Below, one piece after another: positions 1-7,418 of a stretch of 14,577 nucleotides of DNA; the stretch's first letter is position 1, and each line of letters starts with the position of its first letter. The DNA lies in the NCBI GenBank assembly GCA_964407055.1, contig CAYOUD010000059.1, forward strand, positions 1 through 14,577, given 5' to 3'. Source of the stretch: JAQIBY01 sp964407055 (GTDB taxonomy: Bacteria > Bacteroidota > Bacteroidia > Bacteroidales > ML635J-15). The notes beneath the pieces were generated by a model that ran no database searches, was not told where the DNA came from, and was given only the letters and a program-made list of their open reading frames with translations. The translations under genes were made by a program, and so were the position numbers.

Positions 1-52
1 GGTTTAGATGATTCAAATCTGCACAAAGGGAATGGCATGAATTTTCCGGGTT
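1..52. repeat. Right-end fragment of dispersed inverted-terminus repeat
   Basis: This is the right-hand end of the repeat family seen whole at 11811-11940 and 13806-13950. The stretch gcacaaaggg (21-30) followed by a terminus ending ccgggtta (45-52) matches the right part of the 13806 copy up to the internal caaaggg, and the terminus of the 11811 copy beyond it. It lies just downstream of the 3' end of the minus-strand adhesin gene at 95, as the other full copies lie 3' of minus-strand genes. The left part is outside the window or diverged: bases 1-20 match the other copies only weakly. Confidence 0.6.
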
Positions 53-94
53 AAACAAACTTTAACATGTTTGGAAAGGAATTTGACGTTTCAA

Positions 95-2257
95 TTATCG
101 TATCAGCGTAACTCGACCCTGCGCAACATTATCCACACCGGCTGAATCTTTATATTTAACATACCAAACAAATTCTCCGAGTTCACAGAGCTCATCACCT
201 TTTACATAAGAGCCATTGTATGTTCCATCCCAGGCGCCTTCTCCACAGGCATCGCAATCCTGATTGTTCTCAAAGAAATCAGTTTCATACACAATACCCC
301 CGTATCGATCGTAAATTGTCAAGTAATATTCAAATTCATCAACACCATGTCCGCAAAGACGGAAACAATCATTAACACCATCGTTATTTGGAGTGAAAGC
401 ATTTGGAGCTGTAAACGTATATTCATCAAAAATTCGGATTTTTTTATACGTTGTATCAATGCATCCGAAACGATTTTCAGCAACCATTTTCACATTGTAC
501 CAACCAACGGCATCAAATTCATGCCAGGGATTAGAATGGCTGTATAGGGTTGAATCTCCATCCCCATAGTACCAATAAATACTATCAGCATCTGATGAAA
601 CATTAAAAAACTGAACGATAGGATTCAAAATTGATGCATGATTGGAATTCACATAAAACTCTGCGTCAGGTTTTGGATTAATGGTTATAAGCGATTCTCT
701 GGTTCTACTCACCGAACAACCAAAATCAGAAGTAACAGTTAAAGCCACATCGAAAACAGTACTTTCGGTATAAATATGCACCGGAGTTTTATCAAATGAG
801 AACTGTCCGTCTCCAAAATACCAGTGATAGGATTGTCCAACATCTGGGGAAAATTCATTAAAATAGAAGGTTCCCGGTGGGCAAGAACGTCGTTTATCGA
901 CTGTAAATCCGATGGGTGGGTCAGGCATTACCGTAACATCAAAACTCACTTCCACCGTAGGGGTTGAACATGCATCTGTAACTTGTAACGTATAAGTCTG
1001 TGTCACTTGTGGATAAATTGTAAATGGTGAAGGAACGACTTGTCCTGAATTTTGAATGACAATTTGATAAGGTCCTCCGTTTCCGCCTTCAATGTCCAGC
1101 TCCACATGTAAAGGTTCGCCTTTACAAATACTGTCGGCACTAAGCTGAAAATCACTGACTGTAATTTCAGGATACACATTAACCGTTGAATTCACAATAT
1201 TAGAGCGACATCCGTTCATATCCTCCGCATAGAAAAAATAAGAAGTTGTTTCTGTTGGTGCGACAGTCATTGAATTAGAAAAGACGGTATCGTTTGTTTG
1301 TGGATTTATCCAATAGAAAAAGTAAGGTGCAGTTCCCCCAGTAAGCTGTGAAGTTAAAGTGGCTTCACCACCGATACAAATTTGTCGGTTTCCTGCTTGT
1401 ATCGCAAATACCTGAGAGGGTTGATCAATGGTAAAAGGAACAGTTGCAACACATCCGTTTGCGTCGCTGACACTCAAATTATGAGTTCCTCCGTACCATG
1501 TAATTGTATCATTATCCACACCATTCGGCCAAAAGTAATTATATTCGAAACCAGCGAGGGTTGTATCGGGCGGTACGCCTCCAGCAACCTCAACCCAAGC
1601 AGATCCATCCATTGAGCCATAACAAGTAGCCGGTGATGTATTGACATCGAGAATAATGGTATCCGGTTGTTCGATTGTAATCACCGTATCAAACACGCAA
1701 GTGTAAGCATCGGAGACAGTAAAACTATAATCTCCGGCTGTTAAATTACTGATGGATGCACTTGATGATCCGATGCTCCACACATAAGAATAGGGAGCTG
1801 TATTATTAAAAAAAGACGTAAAAATTGCACCATCACTCCCACTATGGCAATTAACATGGGTTAGATCCAACACTAATTGGGAGCCCATATATGGTAATTC
1901 TTCGAGGCTTGCAGTTTCAATAACTTCTGCACCTGTCCCGTCAGTAACGGTAACTTCATAATCTCCGGGAGGAACATCTGTAATATCTTGACTTGTATCG
2001 CCATTGCTCCATTGAAAATCGTAAGGAGGTATTCCGTCTTGGATAAACAAACGTATTGTTCCATTTTCTCCGAAACAAACTTTATCTGTATAAATAAGAT
2101 AGATATCCAGCATCACATCGCGCAGCAACTGCTCTGAAGCAATATTTTCCTTATCAGGTTCTATTTGTTGGGCAAAAGATTCTTTTGCATTCAGCAGAAA
2201 CATGAGCATGAGTGCAAATCCAAGTAAAACGATATTCCCCTTTCGGTTCATTGTCAT
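95..2257 (-). CDS. Secreted SprB/PKD-repeat protein with T9SS type B sorting domain
   Basis: Probable cell-surface or secreted adhesin, exported by Sec and then the type IX system. The reading frame opens at a TTG at 2266, but the ATG at 2257 (or 2251) is the likelier start and gives about 720 residues. A hydrophobic signal peptide ends near FAQQ. Numbered from the 2257 ATG: three SprB-like repeats (about 55-122, 131-200, 203-284; motifs GGxPPY/SxxW...GDYxxTVTD), two Ig-like domains (about 287-363 and 367-445), two PKD domains (about 450-527 and 530-607; YxWYFGDG, WYYGDGDS), and a gliding-motility-type C-terminal domain (610-720; APNAFTPNNDG, WDGTYNG, final VTLIR). The sorting domain has unusual cysteines at 631, 635, 668 and 671. 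From about residue 285 it is collinear with the C-terminus of the upstream gene. The gap of about 105 bp has no visible terminator, so co-transcription is plausible. The substrate is unknown; SprB relatives act in gliding or adhesion. Confidence 0.9.
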   Translation of the reverse strand: MTMNRKGNIVLLGFALMLMFLLNAKESFAQQIEPDKENIASEQLLRDVMLDIYLIYTDKVCFGENGTIRLFIQDGIPPYDFQWSNGDTSQDITDVPPGDYEVTVTDGTGAEVIETASLEELPYMGSQLVLDLTHVNCHSGSDGAIFTSFFNNTAPYSYVWSIGSSSASISNLTAGDYSFTVSDAYTCVFDTVITIEQPDTIILDVNTSPATCYGSMDGSAWVEVAGGVPPDTTLAGFEYNYFWPNGVDNDTITWYGGTHNLSVSDANGCVATVPFTIDQPSQVFAIQAGNRQICIGGEATLTSQLTGGTAPYFFYWINPQTNDTVFSNSMTVAPTETTSYFFYAEDMNGCRSNIVNSTVNVYPEITVSDFQLSADSICKGEPLHVELDIEGGNGGPYQIVIQNSGQVVPSPFTIYPQVTQTYTLQVTDACSTPTVEVSFDVTVMPDPPIGFTVDKRRSCPPGTFYFNEFSPDVGQSYHWYFGDGQFSFDKTPVHIYTESTVFDVALTVTSDFGCSVSRTRESLITINPKPDAEFYVNSNHASILNPIVQFFNVSSDADSIYWYYGDGDSTLYSHSNPWHEFDAVGWYNVKMVAENRFGCIDTTYKKIRIFDEYTFTAPNAFTPNNDGVNDCFRLCGHGVDEFEYYLTIYDRYGGIVYETDFFENNQDCDACGEGAWDGTYNGSYVKGDELCELGEFVWYVKYKDSAGVDNVAQGRVTLIR

Positions 2258-2362
2258 ATCAATCAATCTAAATCACTTTATTCATTGTACAAAGTTCTCA
2301 AAAAAATTTAAACATTCCACATACAATTATGAAAATTCATCCACAATGTACTGTTTATTAAT

Positions 2363-5300
2363 TTATCGCGCAAGCCTAACATAGCCATTGTATTCGTACC
2401 AGTTGCCAAAATTATCTTTATATTTTGTATACCATGTATATATACCGGGTTGCAAATAAGTATCACCTTTTACACGTGTCCCATAATATGTCCCGTCCCA
2501 TGAACCCTCGCCACATTGGTCGCAATCCGCATCCAAATTATACATATCTGTCTCAAAAACCATTTCTCCCCAACGATTGTAAACTGCAAGATAAAATTCA
2601 TTGGGATCAATGCTGTTTCCACACAGCCTGAAGCAATCATTATTTCCATCTCCATTAGGTGTAAAGGCATTTGGAGCCCAGAAAGTAGGTTCATCCACAA
2701 TTCGGATAAATTTAAATGCTGTATCATGACATCCAAAAGAATTTTCACCAATCAATGTTACGCCATATTCTCCTTTGGCACGATAAAAATGCACAGGATC
2801 AGAAACTTCCCATATTGAGGAGTCTCCGTCACCAAAATACCAGAATAAACTGTCAGCAAATTCGGATATTCCTGTAAACTGAACTTGTGGATCAAGGATG
2901 GTTGCTTCATTTGGAGTTGCATAAAAATCAACAAAAGGTCTTGGATAGACTTCAATCATGTCATTGATTGTCTGCGTGTTTTCACATCCGTAACGATTTT
3001 GGATAGTCAGAGTGACGTCATAAAATCCTGCCTCGTTGTAAACATGCGATGTATTGTGTCCATACCCAAAACGGTTGTCCCCAAATGCCCATTGATAGGT
3101 ATTTCCATCGTTAGTGTTCAACTCGTTAAATGTTATTCTTAAAGGAGGACATCCTTCAATAAGATCGGATACAAAATTATTTTCAGGAATTGTCCAAACA
3201 GGAATATAAATTGAATCCGTTACGGCTGGAGTTTCACAATCATCTGTTAAAGTAATATACCACATTTGAGACTCCTGAGGATAAATTGTAAATGGAGACG
3301 GGATAATCTGTCCATCTTGCAACTGCATGGTATATGAACCGCCGTTACCACCTTCAACATCAACAAACAAACGCACCGGAGCATTTTCACAAACCGTATC
3401 TTGATTAACAGTAACAGAAAGAATTTCCAGTGGTGGTTTTACATTCACGGTAAAATCATGATAGGCTTCGCACCCATTTTGGTCGGTTACGGTAAGATAA
3501 TAATCGGTTTCACTTTCAGGTGATGCATAAAAGACATGATCAATACCACTTGTGCCGTCGTCGCCTAGCCAAGTATAGTTATAGGGATCAGAACCACCCA
3601 TGACTTCAGCGCCAAGGGTTGCAGTTCCACCAATACAAATTGAAGCCACATTATCAGGCACAATTTGGATATCCTGCGGTGCATCAACCACAACTTGAGT
3701 TTCGTTACGACAGCCTTTCGCATCGGTAATTGTTAAACTATAGGTTCCACCAGTGATCTGAATGCTATCGTTTGTTGAACCGTTACTCCAAACATAGGAA
3801 TAAGGGGGGGTACCGCCACCAACTTCAACATATGCCAATCCATTATCAATACCGGGACAGGAGGCTGTTTCTGAATAAGTGTTATTATACAATGGCGATG
3901 GTTCATCAATAAAGAAAACGGTATCAGTAGAACAACCAATTTGATCAACAACAGTCACATCATAAAGCCCGGAACAAAGATCTTCCATAATTCGGTTATC
4001 CGATGCCCATGAGAAATTAAAGGGTGGTATTCCACCGTGTACTGTTAATTCAGCACTTCCATCACAGGAACCATTGCATGAATTATCATCAGTATCTAAC
4101 TCAAGTGACATTTCTGGGCTTACAGTTATGGTCATATCCTGAATGGGAGAAACACAATGATGTGCATCTTCGACATAAACACTATATGTTGTAGTTTCTA
4201 AAGGAGACATAGCCTGTACTTCGGGACCGACATTATAGGCACCACCATCGCTCCAATAAATTGTGTATGGCATGGTTCCACCAGATGGGGTTGCCATCAG
4301 ATTCAAAATTTGTCCTTCGCAAATGGCCATATTCTCCGTAAAGGAAATATTTAATGAATTAGGCTGTGTAATTGTAAACGTTTCTGTAACCCAACAATCA
4401 TTTGCATCATAAACAGTGACGTTATACACACCGGCAGGAATGGCAGGCAATTCTGAAGCAGAAGCTCCATTTGACCAAACATAAGTGTAAGGAGGTGTTC
4501 CACCATTCATCATAATTTCAGCATTTCCGGTTGCATTTCCGTAACAATCGACATGATTAAAACTGGTATCATAAACTAACTCTGTGGGTTGGTCGATGGC
4601 GAAAGGCTCACCGGTTGTACAGCCATTTCCGTCAGTTACTGTGATACCATAATCGCCGACGCACAAATCGCCTGCATATGGGGTTCCACCAGTCCATGAA
4701 TATGAATATGGAACCGTCCCACCAGTAACAGCAATCTCTGCTTCTCCATTACATGAATTATAACAGGGATCATCAGTAATTGTGAGTACATGTTCTAAAA
4801 GTTGGGGAATCAATACCGTATTTGTTTCACTCACCGCATATCCCATTTCATCAACAGTTAAGCTGATTTCATAAAGACCGGGATTTGCATATGTAATTAC
4901 GTATGGTCCTTGTCCCGTACCACTAATAATTGTTGCATCGCCAAAATCCCAAATAAAATCGGCCCAATCGTATGCATCACCGACAAATGTCACAGTTAAT
5001 TCATCACCATAACAAAGCGATTCTGAAATGGTAAAATCAGCCGTTGGAATATGATAGAATTCAATTTGCAATGTATCTGAGCTACTACAATCCGGTGGCA
5101 AACTTGTTTCATGCCACACTAATTCGTAAGTTCCTAATTCATCTACGGTGAAATTAGTTGCGGAGGCAGTTTCATCATCAAAAGTTCCAGTACCCGGACC
5201 ACTAATCACTTCCCAATATCCGGTATTACCACCAGCCATTCCGGCATCAAGCGGGGTTTCATCTCCAGCAACGGTAAAATCGGGACCGAGATCAATATCT

Positions 5301-7096
5301 GGTGGAGGTACAACTGTCACTGTGCTAGTAACTTCAATGGTTTGACAAGGGTGTGTCCATTCCAAAGTATAAGTTGTCGTCACATCAGGAGTAACATCAA
5401 TTGTATATCCTGAGCTATTATCGTATAACCATTCCCAGTCCGCTAACGCTAAATCAACACCGGCTGGTAACCCTAGTGTAATGGTAGCCGTTTCACCCTG
5501 ACAAATTGATCCGGAATTCGACAATGTTGGCATCCAATCTATTTCATCAATGACATCAATGGTAATTGTCATGCTGCCAATATCACAGGGGCAACCATCA
5601 TCAAAGGTAAAGGTAATGGTTTCATTCTCACCGGACATTGCATCTTCATACACATCAATAAATAAAGTATCTGCCATTTCACCAGCCGGAATGGTAAAGC
5701 TGTCGGGCAAATCACTATAATCTACTCCCATGGTTGCTGTTCCGCTAATATCCAGAGGAATATCAATTGGGACATTGATTCCACTAGCATCCAAACGCGT
5801 AAAAATAATATAAGTTTCACAGCCCTCATACACATCATCCGTAGAATACCATGGGTTAAACGCATTGGCAGAAAAGGTTGCTCCTGAAGTAAACGAACCG
5901 GCTCTCAAAAAGACACCCGAATCATAAGAACTATCACCGGCATCACCGATTGCAAGTTTAATGTGGTAAGTTTCGCAGGCCTGAACCTCAGCAGTTGCAG
6001 TTAATGGAATTGTTGCTCCATCATATTCAATATCATCATTATAAGCCTGCCCTGACCCTGTACTCCAATCGGTAGAACCAACATAATAGGCTGCATTATT
6101 GTATGTATCATCAATGGTTACGGGGTCACCATTTGGCAACAATGCAATATTAATTGCATTGTCTGAATAAGGACCAGTAATACCGGGACCTGAAAGAAAA
6201 AACCCAAATACATCATTAAAACTAGAATTTGCAAATTCATGAAACTCCTCAGATCCAAAGATATACTCAAAAACTAACTCATCAGTTGCTGGAATAAAGT
6301 CAAATTCAAGAATTGCCGCATCGTTAATTGTAAATCCCGGGTTCAGTGCCACCAAATCGGGATCACTACCTCCAGAAGTTGAAGTTCCAGTAGAAGTTGA
6401 GGCATCGGGACCTTCGGCATCTACAGCATCACCTGTTGACAAAACAATTCCTTCATCAAATCCTGAAGTGCCGACATTTCCAGTAAAATATCCGATACTT
6501 ATTGGATCACCGTTATATGTTACATTAAAAGCCTGCAAACAACCGGTAACCAAAATATCTTCAACCAATTCCTGTGCGGTATATGTTCCTGTTTCTACAT
6601 TAATTGCTTTGGGTAAAAGTAAGGGGTCACGTTTTTCTAAGCCAATTTGCACTGTGCTTTCAGCAGATGGTTCAGAAAACCACAAACGCACAATCACTTC
6701 CTGACCTGCTGAGGCTTCAATCTGATTGATATCAAAACTCCCCGGGGAGTTTTTCAAATGCGCCATATCGACAAGGCTCAATTGCAATCCCTGCTCAACG
6801 TACGCAGCCATTCCAGCAGTCATATTATCGGGGAACTGAATCACAGCACTCACATCATTTGTTTGCGGCATCACAAATCTGAAATAATAATTCTGATTGT
6901 GATAAGCCCTCATCCCATCAGGATTAACCAGCTCGATATTGCTAAGCGGATTAAGATAAAAGGATTTGAATGTAAGATGATTGCTCGGTTTTATGGTCGT
7001 TGCAGAATAAGGATCTGTACTCAACTCAAGTATCTGAGCAGACAAGATAAAACCAGAAATCAAGATGACTAATAAACTTAAAAATATTTTTTTCAT
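2363..7096 (-). CDS. Giant choice-of-anchor L / SprB / PKD adhesin-like protein with T9SS type B sorting domain
   Basis: A 1577-residue secreted or surface protein. Signal peptide 1-20 (cleavage likely SA|Q). Residues 21-165 are not recognised. Residues about 170-403 are a choice-of-anchor L domain (FGSEEF, NSSFNDVFGFFLSGPG, TYHIKLAIGDAGDSSYDSGVFL). Then come a Calx-beta-like stretch (about 405-520), an Ig-like domain (523-597), a PKD/K319L-like region (600-680), a PKD domain (685-763), SprB repeats (769-838 and 841-913), an Ig-like domain (917-992), SprB repeats (998-1066 and 1070-1140), two Ig-like domains (1143-1220 and 1223-1300), two PKD domains (1305-1385 and 1387-1466), and the C-terminal sorting domain (1467-1577; APNAFTPNGDG, WDGTYYG). 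Cysteines 1488, 1492, 1525 and 1528 match the downstream paralogue exactly in spacing. By family knowledge these are T9SS cargoes, often adhesins; the ligand is unknown. It is probably the first gene of a two-gene unit driven from 7161-7194. Confidence 0.92.
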   Translation of the reverse strand: MKKIFLSLLVILISGFILSAQILELSTDPYSATTIKPSNHLTFKSFYLNPLSNIELVNPDGMRAYHNQNYYFRFVMPQTNDVSAVIQFPDNMTAGMAAYVEQGLQLSLVDMAHLKNSPGSFDINQIEASAGQEVIVRLWFSEPSAESTVQIGLEKRDPLLLPKAINVETGTYTAQELVEDILVTGCLQAFNVTYNGDPISIGYFTGNVGTSGFDEGIVLSTGDAVDAEGPDASTSTGTSTSGGSDPDLVALNPGFTINDAAILEFDFIPATDELVFEYIFGSEEFHEFANSSFNDVFGFFLSGPGITGPYSDNAINIALLPNGDPVTIDDTYNNAAYYVGSTDWSTGSGQAYNDDIEYDGATIPLTATAEVQACETYHIKLAIGDAGDSSYDSGVFLRAGSFTSGATFSANAFNPWYSTDDVYEGCETYIIFTRLDASGINVPIDIPLDISGTATMGVDYSDLPDSFTIPAGEMADTLFIDVYEDAMSGENETITFTFDDGCPCDIGSMTITIDVIDEIDWMPTLSNSGSICQGETATITLGLPAGVDLALADWEWLYDNSSGYTIDVTPDVTTTYTLEWTHPCQTIEVTSTVTVVPPPDIDLGPDFTVAGDETPLDAGMAGGNTGYWEVISGPGTGTFDDETASATNFTVDELGTYELVWHETSLPPDCSSSDTLQIEFYHIPTADFTISESLCYGDELTVTFVGDAYDWADFIWDFGDATIISGTGQGPYVITYANPGLYEISLTVDEMGYAVSETNTVLIPQLLEHVLTITDDPCYNSCNGEAEIAVTGGTVPYSYSWTGGTPYAGDLCVGDYGITVTDGNGCTTGEPFAIDQPTELVYDTSFNHVDCYGNATGNAEIMMNGGTPPYTYVWSNGASASELPAIPAGVYNVTVYDANDCWVTETFTITQPNSLNISFTENMAICEGQILNLMATPSGGTMPYTIYWSDGGAYNVGPEVQAMSPLETTTYSVYVEDAHHCVSPIQDMTITVSPEMSLELDTDDNSCNGSCDGSAELTVHGGIPPFNFSWASDNRIMEDLCSGLYDVTVVDQIGCSTDTVFFIDEPSPLYNNTYSETASCPGIDNGLAYVEVGGGTPPYSYVWSNGSTNDSIQITGGTYSLTITDAKGCRNETQVVVDAPQDIQIVPDNVASICIGGTATLGAEVMGGSDPYNYTWLGDDGTSGIDHVFYASPESETDYYLTVTDQNGCEAYHDFTVNVKPPLEILSVTVNQDTVCENAPVRLFVDVEGGNGGSYTMQLQDGQIIPSPFTIYPQESQMWYITLTDDCETPAVTDSIYIPVWTIPENNFVSDLIEGCPPLRITFNELNTNDGNTYQWAFGDNRFGYGHNTSHVYNEAGFYDVTLTIQNRYGCENTQTINDMIEVYPRPFVDFYATPNEATILDPQVQFTGISEFADSLFWYFGDGDSSIWEVSDPVHFYRAKGEYGVTLIGENSFGCHDTAFKFIRIVDEPTFWAPNAFTPNGDGNNDCFRLCGNSIDPNEFYLAVYNRWGEMVFETDMYNLDADCDQCGEGSWDGTYYGTRVKGDTYLQPGIYTWYTKYKDNFGNWYEYNGYVRLAR

Positions 7097-7160
7097 TTTA
7101 CCCGTAGTTCATATGTGTTAAACAGACGACAAAACCACTGACAAGTTGCCTCTAAGATGT

Positions 7161-7194
7161 CAAAAATACTAAAATTATTACAATTTTTTGCAAC
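7161..7194 (-). promoter_or_regulatory. Putative Bacteroidota promoter of the giant adhesin gene
   Basis: On the minus strand a TATTTTTG box (7161-7168) fits the Bacteroidota -7 consensus TAnnTTTG. A GTTG (7191-7194) lies 22 bases upstream, within the usual spacing for the TTTG-like -33 element. This predicts a leader of about 55-60 nt before the ATG at 7096. Motif match only. Confidence 0.45.
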
Positions 7195-7341
7195 CGGTTA
7201 ATAATAAACGCCTATAACAAGTTAAAACAATCTGCAAATAAGCATAAGATCGGGAAATATTACAGAATTTAGAAATATTGACTACGATGAATTAATTGTG
7301 AATATTCCTACAGAAATGGTCTCAAATTCATAATTTTTCAC

Positions 7342-7349
7342 TATTTTTG
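7342..7349 (+). promoter_or_regulatory. Putative -7 box for ppdK
   Basis: TATTTTTG on the plus strand fits the Bacteroidota TAnnTTTG -7 element and would give a leader of about 60 nt. No good TTTG-like -33 element stands at the expected distance, so this is weaker than the divergent box at 7161. The rest of the 7097-7418 gap is AT-rich, and I see no other structured element in it. Confidence 0.35.
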
Positions 7350-7418
7350 GAACTCGAAAAGCGAAATATTTTCAAGTAGCTAACTATCAAATTATTAACA
7401 AATAAAAGTTACAAACAC

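Noticed and set aside
50..66. Hairpin gttaaa/tttaac downstream of the smaller adhesin as a terminator
   Set aside because: Only 6 AT-rich base pairs and no T run on the minus strand.
2258..2266. TTG start for the smaller adhesin
   Set aside because: Two ATG codons follow within 15 bases and still keep the whole signal peptide.
3900..4800. Repeated protein units in the giant adhesin as a CRISPR-like or tandem DNA array
   Set aside because: The units are diverged SprB/Ig protein repeats with no conserved DNA repeat or regular spacers.
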